64,000 bases of DNA from a candidate division FCPU426 bacterium (GTDB taxonomy: Bacteria; Oederibacteriota; Muellerivitia; Muellerivitales; Muellerivitaceae). The position numbers and the translations under genes were made by a program. Shown one piece after another: positions 54,755 to 63,175 of the stretch. Positions within the stretch are counted from its first letter, which is position 1, and each line of letters opens with the position of its first letter. The stretch spans positions 64,031 to 128,030 of the forward strand of contig PLZG01000064.1 of the NCBI GenBank assembly GCA_003152075.1, given 5' to 3'. Under the pieces are notes generated by a model. That model had not been told where the DNA came from. It was given only the letters and a program-made list of their open reading frames with translations, and made no database searches.

Positions 54755-55465
54755 ATGCGTAATCGGTTTTGGTTGATATGTTTGATGACAGTCACCACCG
54801 GAATAGGTTTGGCGCGCGCGGAGGGACAAAAGTCCAAGTCCGGAGGAATCCTTACCGGACACCTGAAAGTCACCGCCCCCTATCGGAAAGCTCCTCCCCC
54901 CAGCTTGGCCTCCGGTGAAAAAGATGAATATGGTTACGGCCATAAATCCTATGGGACCCAAACCCACACCCTGCCGGAGCAAGTCGTCATTTATCTCAAA
55001 AAAGTAAAAGGAAGATTCAGCCCCCCCACGAAGCATGTCCCACTGGACCAAAAATACCTCCAGTTTACCCATCGTGTACTTCCCGTTCTCAGGGGAACAA
55101 CGGTGGATTTCACGAACCACGACCCGGTTTACCACAATGTCTTCACCAATTCCCAATCCAACAAATTCGATTTGGGGCGTAAACGGAACGGCGAAACGGT
55201 GTCGGTGAAAATGACGAAATCGGAAGTGCCGGTAAAGGTTTATTGCGAAATCCACGCGGCGATGAAGGCCTACGTCCTCGTCCTCGACAATCCTTTCTTC
55301 ACGACGGTTGGACCCGACCAAACTTTTGAGATCAAGGGAATACCCCCGGGGACCTACACCATGGTGGCCTGGCATGATTTCTGGGCGCCTGTCGAGCAAA
55401 AGGTGAGGATCAAAAAGGGAAAAACCACGCAAGCGGACGTTACCATGGACAAGGTGCAAGAGTGA
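54755..55465 (+). CDS. Exported cupredoxin-like (methylamine utilization-type) protein
   Basis: A 236-residue protein with signal peptide (1-22). The core (about 105-180) is a cupredoxin with a complete type-1 copper set: His127 (VYHNVF), Cys164, His167 and Met170 (VYCEIHAAM). The N-terminal and C-terminal parts are beta-rich; the C-terminal PPGTYTMVAWHDFWAP resembles a carboxypeptidase-regulatory-like turn. It likely binds copper and carries electrons in the periplasm. Its last codon overlaps the GTG start of the cyclase, which implies coupled translation and a shared role. Confidence 0.85.
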   Translation: MRNRFWLICLMTVTTGIGLARAEGQKSKSGGILTGHLKVTAPYRKAPPPSLASGEKDEYGYGHKSYGTQTHTLPEQVVIYLKKVKGRFSPPTKHVPLDQKYLQFTHRVLPVLRGTTVDFTNHDPVYHNVFTNSQSNKFDLGRKRNGETVSVKMTKSEVPVKVYCEIHAAMKAYVLVLDNPFFTTVGPDQTFEIKGIPPGTYTMVAWHDFWAPVEQKVRIKKGKTTQADVTMDKVQE

Positions 55466-57303
55466 GCCAGCCCCTACGCCCCCGGTTCCGATTAAGGGAC
55501 AAACTGCTTTTCGCCGTTACCCTTCTCGTGGTGGTTTTGATCTCGACGGTCCTTTACATACTTAACGAGCGCCTGCAATCTGAAAACTTGAACGCCTTGA
55601 GCGCTGACCTGAACCGGACCTTTTCTGTTTTCGCCAGTTTTGTCAACCAAGAGACGGAGAATTTGAAGGACAAGGCTATCTTCATGTCGGGCCTGCCGCG
55701 CCTTACCGCCGCCCTGGACGTGCGTAAGCCCAAGTTTTCCGCCATGTCGGCCACCGTCAGTGAATTGTGCCTGGACCTGGGTGATTCGGTGAAGACGCCA
55801 CCCCTTTTCATCGTGACAGACAAGGCCGGGAAAGTTCTTTTTGATTCCCATCACCCGCCAGAGGAGATCCTGGCTTTGAGGGCGGGAAGGGAGCCCGATC
55901 CGAATAGAAAATCAAGCGGGGAGCCGGTCCTGGCCGACGGCTGGCCTAACGTTAGGGCCGCCCTCAAGGGAAATCCAAGCCAAGGTGGATTTCTCTATAA
56001 AGATGTTCCGGTCTCCGGCAAGGAACAAGTGACTGCCTATCAAGCGGTGACCTATCCCATTCAAAACCGCAGGGGCGGGGATGTGTTGGGTGTCCTTATC
56101 CTGGGTGTGGCGCTGGACAAACCGCTGGCCGAGAATATGAAGAAAATGACGGACAGTGAAATCGTCTTTTTCATCAACAAGCAGGTTTTCGCCTCCACCT
56201 GGCCCGAAGACAAGTATCAGTCTTTGGCTACAAAGCTTTCGCCCATGATTCCCTCCGCGGAAATGTGGAAGGACAACCTCACCTCTCCTTCCGTGCAGGT
56301 ATCCCTCAATGAGGAAATGTACCAAGGCCGTTTCGCCCCTTTCAAGGACACCCAAAATCAGTTACTGGGGAATTACGCCATCCTCCGGTCCGAGGATAAG
56401 GCCTTGGCCGTCCAGAAAAACCTCCAGCAAACCATCATCATCATCGGGATTTTAGGCGTTGTCGTCGCCTTTGGAATGGCCCTTTTCATCGCCGGCCGCA
56501 TCACCGAGCCATTGAACAGCCTGGTTTTTGGCGTGCAGGAAATCGCCAAGGGAAACTTGACGATCCAGGTGCCGGTGAAGACCCATGACGAGCTGGGGGT
56601 CCTGGCCCAATCCTTCAATGAAATGACCCAGGGTTTGAAGGAAAAAGAACGTGTGACCAACATCCTGGGGAAATATATTTCACCCGAGGTGGCCAAGAAA
56701 GTGCTGGCGGATAGGGATGGGCTGGCGCTCAAGGGTGAGCGGCGGGAATGCGTCGTGATGTTCACCGATATCCGTGGTTTCACCGCCATGAGCGAGAACG
56801 AGCCGCCGGAGAAGATCGTGGCGGACTTGAACGAGTATTTCACCCTCATGGTGGATGTGGTCATTAAGTACGAAGGGACCCTGGATAAATTTATCGGGGA
56901 CGCCATCATGGCCGTCTGGGGAGCGCCAGTGCCCTTTGAGGACAAGGATTTAAGGGCGGTAAAGGCCGCCCTTGAAATGCAGGATGTGCTGGCGAAATTC
57001 AACCTGGTCCGCCAAGTGAAAAAGCTCACTCCCGTTACCATGGGAATCGGCATCAACACGGGTGTGGTAGTTTCGGGCAACTTAGGATCGGATAAGCGCA
57101 CCGATTACACGGTTATCGGCGAGGAAGTGAACCTGGCTTCCCGGATTTGCGCTAAGGCCGCGCCGGGGCAGACCCTGATATCAGATTTTACATACCGAAA
57201 GTTAAAAGGGCAGGTGGTGGTGAAGGTCCTGGAACCTGTTTCCCTTAAGGGCTTCACCGAACCCGTCAAGGTTTACGAGGTCACCGGTTTGACGGGTAAT
57301 TGA
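55462..57303 (+). CDS. Membrane adenylate/guanylate cyclase with Cache-like sensor and HAMP
   Basis: A 613-residue receptor cyclase. TM1 is at about 15-34. A periplasmic sensor of about 280 residues looks like a Cache domain (TPPLFIVTDKAGKVLFDSH). TM2 is at about 320-342, then HAMP to about 394. The catalytic domain follows (about 415-600): FTDIRGFT and KFIGDAIMAVWG supply metal Asp residues and Lys, RTDYTVIGEEVNLASRI the substrate-specifying Asp plus Asn and Arg, consistent with cAMP production. It starts at GTG inside the cupredoxin stop. The periplasmic sensor could respond to the cupredoxin or its redox state, which is inference. Confidence 0.9.
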   Translation: MSQPLRPRFRLRDKLLFAVTLLVVVLISTVLYILNERLQSENLNALSADLNRTFSVFASFVNQETENLKDKAIFMSGLPRLTAALDVRKPKFSAMSATVSELCLDLGDSVKTPPLFIVTDKAGKVLFDSHHPPEEILALRAGREPDPNRKSSGEPVLADGWPNVRAALKGNPSQGGFLYKDVPVSGKEQVTAYQAVTYPIQNRRGGDVLGVLILGVALDKPLAENMKKMTDSEIVFFINKQVFASTWPEDKYQSLATKLSPMIPSAEMWKDNLTSPSVQVSLNEEMYQGRFAPFKDTQNQLLGNYAILRSEDKALAVQKNLQQTIIIIGILGVVVAFGMALFIAGRITEPLNSLVFGVQEIAKGNLTIQVPVKTHDELGVLAQSFNEMTQGLKEKERVTNILGKYISPEVAKKVLADRDGLALKGERRECVVMFTDIRGFTAMSENEPPEKIVADLNEYFTLMVDVVIKYEGTLDKFIGDAIMAVWGAPVPFEDKDLRAVKAALEMQDVLAKFNLVRQVKKLTPVTMGIGINTGVVVSGNLGSDKRTDYTVIGEEVNLASRICAKAAPGQTLISDFTYRKLKGQVVVKVLEPVSLKGFTEPVKVYEVTGLTGN

Positions 57304-57321
57304 AAAATTGAGGAGGAAGTC

Positions 57322-57714
57322 ATGAAGAAACTTAGGTTTTTGTTAGGCGTTTTCGCGCTGGCCATGTTGGCGTGTCCTGCTATCGCGGATGAAATGAATG
57401 AAAAGCACGCCAAGATCACGGAAAAGTCGGATAGCAAAGCCATGAAATGCGAAGTGATCGACGTGGCTTGTTATATCGCCAAGGGGGCTAAGGGTGAGGG
57501 GCACCAAGGCTGCGCGGCCAAATGTATCGGGGAAGGCGGGGAGTTGGCCTTACTTAATGACGGCAATCTTTACATTCCCGTGGATAAAAACTTCCATTCC
57601 GCCCGCCGGCTGTTTGTCACCAAGGGTGGGGAGATGGTGAACGTGAGTGGCAAAAAAGTTGAGAAAAGCGGCCTCAGGTTCATCGTCGTCGACGGGGCGG
57701 AAAAAAAGAAGTAG
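57322..57714 (+). CDS. Exported small Cys-containing protein
   Basis: A 130-residue protein with signal peptide (about 1-22). Cys43, Cys50, Cys64 and Cys68 together with His61 (DVACYIAKGAKGEGHQGCAAKC) form a compact cluster resembling an uncharacterised family of exported proteins that begin E-V-x-D-x-A-C-Y. Copper or iron-sulfur binding is plausible. GAGGAGG lies before the ATG, 18 bases after the cyclase. Third gene of the operon; a terminator follows. Confidence 0.82.
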   Translation: MKKLRFLLGVFALAMLACPAIADEMNEKHAKITEKSDSKAMKCEVIDVACYIAKGAKGEGHQGCAAKCIGEGGELALLNDGNLYIPVDKNFHSARRLFVTKGGEMVNVSGKKVEKSGLRFIVVDGAEKKK

Positions 57715-57747
57715 AACTAAGGTAGTTCATGGCTTGAAAATAAACTT

Positions 57748-57780
57748 TAAAGGCCCTGGAAAATTTCCTAGGGCCTTTAT
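57748..57780 (+). terminator. Terminator of the cupredoxin-cyclase operon
   Basis: TAAAGGCCCTGGA pairs with TCCTAGGGCCTTTA, one mismatch, with a T-run following. It closes the 54755-57714 operon. Confidence 0.9.
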
Positions 57781-57798
57781 TTTTGGATGGATTAGGAA

Positions 57799-58086
57799 AT
57801 GAAAACTGGGCACCTTGAATTTGCCGAAACGGATGTGGAACAAAAAGAAGAACTGGGTAATCCCTGGCAGGTTGTGCTCTTCAACGATGAGGTCCATAGT
57901 ATTGACGAAGTTGTCTTACAAATACAAAAAGCCACAGGCTATTCCTTGGAGAGGGCCGTGGATATCACTTTGCGCGTCCACAACAACGGCAAGGCGGTGG
58001 TTTACATCGGTTCCAAAGCGGATTGCGAGAAGGTGGCAGGTGTGTTGAATCAAATAAAGCTTATCGTCCAGGTGGAAAAAACCTGA
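57799..58086 (+). CDS. ClpS-like adaptor protein
   Basis: A 95-residue protein. WQVVLFNDEVHSIDEVVLQIQ matches the ClpS N-end-rule adaptor start (V-x-L-x-N-D-x-x-x-T/S), and ITLRVHNNGKAVVYIGSK gives the following V-H-x-x-G-K-A. It would deliver substrates to a ClpA/C protease. No clpA/C is adjacent. The N-terminal 20 residues are acidic. It is its own unit after the operon terminator. Confidence 0.87.
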   Translation: MKTGHLEFAETDVEQKEELGNPWQVVLFNDEVHSIDEVVLQIQKATGYSLERAVDITLRVHNNGKAVVYIGSKADCEKVAGVLNQIKLIVQVEKT

Positions 58087-58330
58087 CACCGAATAATCCC
58101 TCCCGAAAATCCCAAGTTTAACGTCAGGTTTCACTCGAGCCGACTAAAGCCTTTTTATTAATTTCCGACGAAAACATAAAGCAATGCCAAGGTTAAAGGT
58201 GTAAAATTAACTCGTCGCCCTCCATCAAGAATCCAGGCTTGCCTGCCATGGGATCTTTCGTTCACAAACCTTCTAAAAAATAAAATAAAAATATTCCTTT
58301 TGATGGTTGCTTTAAGAAAGGAGCTAATCC

Positions 58331-59413
58331 GTGATTGATTCCGCGCACGATAAAAACTTACAACCCTTCCACCCAAAGTCGTCAGGGGCCCATGAATCCC
58401 TGTCGAAGGACGCATATTTTTTCCATAAAAAAGGCGACACTCTTTTTGTTTCCGGCCGGTTCGAGGAGGCCAAAGGCGCCTACCGGAAAAGTTTGGAGGC
58501 TTATCAAAAGGCGGGAGATTCCCAAGGCGCGGGGCTTACCCTTACCCGCCTGGGACGGGTTTTGGAAATCCTTGGCGAGTATGGTGAAGCCCGCCAAGCC
58601 TATCAGGAAAGCCTAAGGATTTTTCAAGGTTCCAGCGACCTTCAAGGAATAGCCCGGAGCAAGGCCCACCTGGGGAACGTGTGTTGGGCCACGGGCGATT
58701 ACCAGGAAGCTTCCAATTTTTTACAGGAGGCCCTTTCCTTTTATCATATAGGGGAGGATTTGGCCGGGGAAGCCTGGGTCCATGACTTGATGGGCAACCT
58801 GAGGCTGGCTATGCGTGAGGACGAGGCGGCCGAAAGGCATTATCTTTCCTCTTATACCCTGGTCGAGAAACAAGGGGAGCGGTTACAAGTTGAGGCCTGG
58901 AACCATTTTCACCTGGGGGCGGTGGCCTTGTTTCGGGGCCAAAAGGATGGGGCCAAGGAACGTTTTTCAGAGGCGCTCCAGTGTTTCGTGCGGCTGAACG
59001 ACGACCTGGGGCAAGTGGCGACCCTCATTCATTTGGGTGAGATCGCTTGTTCTGGAAAAAACCTCGCTGAAGCGGAACAGCATCTTCAAAAAGCCCTCCG
59101 GTTGGTCCTCCCCACCCATTGCAAACCCCTTTTGGCGGACGCCTTGACCGGTGTGGCCCAACTGCTAAAGGATAAAAAAGAAGAGAAGAAGGCGATCAGC
59201 CTCCTCATGGTGGCCCTTTCCCATCCTACTTGCCGGCAACAAACCAAAGACCGCATGGTGACGCTGATTTTACATCTGGAGTCCAACTTGTCCCGGCATG
59301 AGGTTGAGGGTGGATTCAAGTGGGCTAAGGCCGTGAGCCTGGAGGAAATGGCTTCCGCCTGGGTATCCGCGGGTTCGCCGAAACCTAAGGCCAAGAACAA
59401 AAAACAGAAATAA
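58331..59413 (+). CDS. TPR-repeat protein
   Basis: A 360-residue protein with about seven TPR units from residue 30 on (AYFFHKKGDTLFVSGRFEEAKGAYRKSLEAY, RSKAHLGNVCWATGDYQEA, TLIHLGEIACSGKNLAEAE). The end is Lys-rich. No signal or TM, so it is likely a cytoplasmic scaffold. Start GTG with AAAGGAG upstream. Partners unknown. Confidence 0.82.
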   Translation: MIDSAHDKNLQPFHPKSSGAHESLSKDAYFFHKKGDTLFVSGRFEEAKGAYRKSLEAYQKAGDSQGAGLTLTRLGRVLEILGEYGEARQAYQESLRIFQGSSDLQGIARSKAHLGNVCWATGDYQEASNFLQEALSFYHIGEDLAGEAWVHDLMGNLRLAMREDEAAERHYLSSYTLVEKQGERLQVEAWNHFHLGAVALFRGQKDGAKERFSEALQCFVRLNDDLGQVATLIHLGEIACSGKNLAEAEQHLQKALRLVLPTHCKPLLADALTGVAQLLKDKKEEKKAISLLMVALSHPTCRQQTKDRMVTLILHLESNLSRHEVEGGFKWAKAVSLEEMASAWVSAGSPKPKAKNKKQK

Positions 59414-59516
59414 AATAATAACGCCTCATCAGCGAAAAAGATGGGAACCGACCGGTTCAGCCTTGTAAACTGTGGGGGCTGTTTCGTAGTCCCATCCTGT
59501 TTTCGGAGGCTTTTTC

Positions 59517-61298
59517 ATGTTGAAAACCCTTTCCGCCTGCCTGGCTTTCCTTTGCGTCTCATTCCTCTTCGCTCAAACGCCCCCGGGAGGGAAGTCCCTT
59601 TTCCCCAAACCCGGCATTGACATGTTGCCCGTGGGAAAACAGGGGGACAAGGGTCAATCGGAAAAAATAAAAGTAGAGGGACAGTCCTTTAAGGAAGCCC
59701 TCCGCTTATCCACCTATCAGGCTACCGCCAATAAATGGGACGTTCAGGTGGACGCGCCCGTTTCCATCGCTACTCAAAGCGGGGAAGTCATCCTGGCGGA
59801 ATTTTGGATTAGGGCCGTCCAGACCAAGGGTGAGACGGGGGAAGCCAAAAGCGAGTTTGTGTTTGAGCGGGTGGGCGACCCTTGGACCAAGGCCGTTGAG
59901 TACGGTATTTCGGTCGGGCCCCAATGGAAGCACTTCTCCATACCTTTTGCCGCTGTGGAAAACTTGGAACCGGGGAAATCCCACGTCTCCTTCCGGATGG
60001 GCTATGGACCCCAAGCTTACGACTTGGCCGATTTTAATCTGACGACTTATGGCGACAAAAAAAAGGTTTCCGACCTTCCCCAAACAAAGGCGGGATACGA
60101 CGGTATGGAAGCGGACGCCCCCTGGCGCAAGGAAGCCCAGGACCGCATCGAGAAAATCCGCAAGGGCGACCTGACCATTTCCGTGACCGACGGCAAGGGT
60201 AATCCGGTTTCTGATTCAAAAGTGTCCGTCAAAATGAAGCGGCAGGCTTTCGGGTTCGGTACGGCGGTAGTGGCCCAGAACCTGGTAAAACCGGGCGGCG
60301 AAAATGACCGCTACCAAAAAGAAGTTGAGAGACTCTTTAACCGTGTTGTTTTCGAGAATGATTTGAAATGGGGCCCCTGGGAAGAGGGCGCCTCGAACAC
60401 CGGTTATTGGCGCCGGGAGTATGTGGATGGCGCTGTGAAATGGTTACAAGAAAGACATTTTGACATCCGGGGTCACAATATGGTTTGGGGTACCTGGCGC
60501 TATCTTCCACCGGAGATAAAGAAATTAGAAAATGACAAGCCTGCCCTGGAAGCCGCCATTGAAAAACGTATCGCCGACGTGGGAGGCGCAATGAAGGGGA
60601 AGGTCGTGGATTGGGACGTGGTCAATGAGTCGGTTCCGGAACACGCCTTGACCGATATTTTCGGCAAACAGCAGATGGTGACTTGGTATAAGTGCGCCAA
60701 GAAGGCCGATCCCAAGGCCAGGTTGTGTTTGAACGACTATCCCAGCCCCGACACAGCGGGCCATTTGGACGGTTTTGAGAAAGATCTCAAGTTTTTGCTC
60801 GAAAATCACGCTCCGCTGGAAGGGATCGGTTTACAGGGGCATGTGGGGAGCGCTCCCTGGTCGATTCCTGCCCTTCTCCAAGTTTTGGATCGTTTCGGGG
60901 CCCTTGGCCTTCCGATTGAGATTACCGAGTTTGATACCGACATCAAGGATGAGGCCCTGGATGCCCAATTCTTTAAGGACTTTTTGACCGCGGTTTTCAG
61001 CCATCCTTCCACCAGCGCGTTTTTGATGTGGGGATTCTGGGACGGCGCCCATTGGCACCATAAGGCCCCGATCTTTAATCAAGATTGGACCGAAAAGCTT
61101 TCGGGCAAGGCCTATGAGGACCTGGTGCTCCATGATTGGTGGACCAACGCCGAGGGAACCACGGGAAGCGATGGGACTTATACGACGAGGGGATTCGCGG
61201 GGGATTACGAAATCACCGTGTCCGCCGATGGAAAAACCAAGACCCTTCCAGCCAAATTAACGAAGGACGGGCTTAAACTATCGGTTGTCTTGAAATAG
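59517..61298 (+). CDS. GH10 endo-1,4-beta-xylanase
   Basis: A 593-residue secreted enzyme with signal peptide (1-19). Residues about 35-180 form a beta-sandwich, likely carbohydrate-binding, and about 215-245 resemble a small Ig-like strand set (VTDGKGNPVSDSKVSVKMK). The GH10 barrel spans about 245-530: NMVWGTWR, then WDVVNESVPEH with the acid/base Glu, and IEITEFDTDI with the nucleophile Glu. FLMWGFWDG is also typical. CGGAGG lies before the ATG. It would cut xylan outside the cell and works with the GH30 and GH3 enzymes encoded at 33514 and 42855. Confidence 0.93.
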   Translation: MLKTLSACLAFLCVSFLFAQTPPGGKSLFPKPGIDMLPVGKQGDKGQSEKIKVEGQSFKEALRLSTYQATANKWDVQVDAPVSIATQSGEVILAEFWIRAVQTKGETGEAKSEFVFERVGDPWTKAVEYGISVGPQWKHFSIPFAAVENLEPGKSHVSFRMGYGPQAYDLADFNLTTYGDKKKVSDLPQTKAGYDGMEADAPWRKEAQDRIEKIRKGDLTISVTDGKGNPVSDSKVSVKMKRQAFGFGTAVVAQNLVKPGGENDRYQKEVERLFNRVVFENDLKWGPWEEGASNTGYWRREYVDGAVKWLQERHFDIRGHNMVWGTWRYLPPEIKKLENDKPALEAAIEKRIADVGGAMKGKVVDWDVVNESVPEHALTDIFGKQQMVTWYKCAKKADPKARLCLNDYPSPDTAGHLDGFEKDLKFLLENHAPLEGIGLQGHVGSAPWSIPALLQVLDRFGALGLPIEITEFDTDIKDEALDAQFFKDFLTAVFSHPSTSAFLMWGFWDGAHWHHKAPIFNQDWTEKLSGKAYEDLVLHDWWTNAEGTTGSDGTYTTRGFAGDYEITVSADGKTKTLPAKLTKDGLKLSVVLK

Positions 61299-61420
61299 CG
61301 GTTTTTTTACTGAGCTTTTAAAGCAGGTTACTCGACTTTGGTAAATTCCAAGCAGTTGGTTTAACCCCACTTTCGGAGGGGATTTATATATTTAAGTCCC
61401 TTTTACACACACTTTTAAAT

Positions 61421-61518
61421 AATCCCCCACTTTGAAAAAGGGGGGACAGGGGGGATTTAGCCTTTCGGTGAAAGACGCCCACCTAAATCCCCCTCGATCC
61501 CCCTTTTTCAAAGTGGGA
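61421..61518. repeat. Long inverted repeat (MITE-like palindrome)
   Basis: The left arm (from 61421: ATCCCCCACTTTGAAAAAGG ... GGGGGGATTTA) and right arm (TAAATCCCCCTCGATC ... CTTTTTCAAAGTGGGA) pair over about 35 bases across a 23-base loop. The AAATCCCCC/CTTTTTCAAAG type is seen in many unrelated bacteria. No coding sequence. It lies between the xylanase and DUF2225 genes. Confidence 0.88.
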
Positions 61519-61634
61519 AGGTAGTTGTTCCGTGCCTCTTTTGCCTTTTTAATGGAAGAAGCAAGTTCATTTTTGTGTTGTAAACCATCATTCGCCAAAG
61601 TCGAACAGGTTATTTTTTTATCGGAGGCCGGGGA

Positions 61635-62342
61635 ATGAGCACTCCCTTTTGGAACAAAAAACTGAAATGTCCCTTTTGCAATGCGGAATTTGAGACCACC
61701 CGTATGCGTTCCAACGTCATCCGAATCAAGGAAAAGATGACCGACTTTGGGAATATTTACGAGGGCGAGAACCCTTATTTTTATTCCATCACGGTTTGCC
61801 CGAACTGCACCTTCGCGGCCCGCAACGAGGATTTTCAAACCGTAAAGCCACAGTATGAGCCTAAGGTTTTGGAAACCACCAAGGCCATCGTAAAATCGGG
61901 GAAGAAAAAGCCCGATATATTCGGTTTGGGACAAAGTACCCCCCCAGTAGCCGCCAAGCGACATGAGTTGGCTATCGCTTTCATGAAAATCCGAAAATAC
62001 TCGGACCTGGGGGTCCAGGCGGGCCTCTTAATGCACTTGGTATGGATATACCGGTTGATGCAAGACAGGGAAAAGGAGAAGGCCGCCATGGCCGACGCCG
62101 CCAAAGCCTATCAGGTTTATCACGAAAAGGGCGGAGAATTGCCCGAAAACCTGGGTGAGCCGGGTGTCCTATACTTGATCGGCGACCTTCACCGCCGCCT
62201 GGGAGAGTACAAGGAAGCCCGACGATTTTACGAGCGGGCCCTGGCGACAAAAGAGATCAAAAGTTTCCCACGTATCGCCGAGATGACCCGGGACATGATG
62301 CACATCGCCAAGGAAATGATGGAAAAGGAAGAAGGGGTATAA
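61635..62342 (+). CDS. DUF2225-family protein
   Basis: A 235-residue protein. The N-terminal CPFCNAEFETTRMRS and later CPNCTFAA give a Zn-binding site, and the rest is TPR-like helices (GVLYLIGDLHRRLGEYKEARRFYERAL), as is normal for DUF2225. Function unknown; in other bacteria such genes sit near signalling genes. GGAGGCCGGGG precedes the ATG. Confidence 0.88.
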   Translation: MSTPFWNKKLKCPFCNAEFETTRMRSNVIRIKEKMTDFGNIYEGENPYFYSITVCPNCTFAARNEDFQTVKPQYEPKVLETTKAIVKSGKKKPDIFGLGQSTPPVAAKRHELAIAFMKIRKYSDLGVQAGLLMHLVWIYRLMQDREKEKAAMADAAKAYQVYHEKGGELPENLGEPGVLYLIGDLHRRLGEYKEARRFYERALATKEIKSFPRIAEMTRDMMHIAKEMMEKEEGV

Positions 62343-62423
62343 ATATCCCCTGTGCATTTGCGGGACAAGCGAACCGCAAGAAATTATCCTACGAAATTAT
62401 TAAAAGGTGGAAAGTTAAAAACT

Positions 62424-63068
62424 TTGATTAAAATCATCCCTGTTTTATTGATCCAATATTTATTTTTCTTGCCTATTACAAAAGTTGCAATCGCCGACAA
62501 TGTGGATAAATCATGGCCCACTTGTTTAACAAGATTTGAGCTTGGGCTGATGGGTGGTCTTGCTTTCAATAGTGGTTTAGTTTCTGCTAACTTTTCCAAT
62601 GGAGATCCTAAGTATGACATTGGATTTGGTGGAAATATTCGCGGTATTTTTCCACTGAATGAAACATTTGGATTAGGTGCCACTTTGGGTCTTCACTTGA
62701 TGACCGAAAGGTATTTTTTTAATGGCCTGATCAGTGAGCCGGGCTCATTTGAACAAAAACGCATCTTTTTTTTAGGAACTTTGAAAATAAACCTTTGGGA
62801 TCCTAGGATTTTTCATCCCTACCTTTTGGGTGGAATAGGACCTTCTTGGATAAGCGATTTTGGATATTACTATAGCGACATAATGCTTCAAGCGGGTGTT
62901 GGTCTTGAGATTCCTTCCGGGGAAAATTTTGGTTTTTTTGTGGAGGGAAAAATTAATTGCGCCTTTGGTTTGGATTTAAGGTTTCCCGGCTCTGAAAGCG
63001 CCGGGGGTTCGAGTGGCAATTATTTCCTTTATGTTCCAGTAGACGCGGGAATCGTATTTAAACCGTAG
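62424..63068 (+). CDS. Outer-membrane beta-barrel protein
   Basis: About 214 residues from TTG 62424 (alternative GTG 62352). A signal peptide (LIKIIPVLLIQYLFFLP) leads into strands rich in Gly and aromatics (GLMGGLAFNSGLVS, GFGGNIRGIFPLNETFGLGATLGLHLM, PYLLGGIGPSWI), typical of OmpW/OMP_b-brl-like barrels. The gene is AT-rich compared with its neighbours. AAAGGTGG lies about 14 bases before the chosen start. Function unknown. Confidence 0.65.
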   Translation: MIKIIPVLLIQYLFFLPITKVAIADNVDKSWPTCLTRFELGLMGGLAFNSGLVSANFSNGDPKYDIGFGGNIRGIFPLNETFGLGATLGLHLMTERYFFNGLISEPGSFEQKRIFFLGTLKINLWDPRIFHPYLLGGIGPSWISDFGYYYSDIMLQAGVGLEIPSGENFGFFVEGKINCAFGLDLRFPGSESAGGSSGNYFLYVPVDAGIVFKP

Positions 63069-63175
63069 ATAGATGCTTTTGGGGGGAACACTCGCATAAG
63101 GCCTGGTATTTAAATTTTGGGAAAGAAACGAACTTAATTTGATCAAAAAAACTTATTTTGATTTGAGATAACGCC

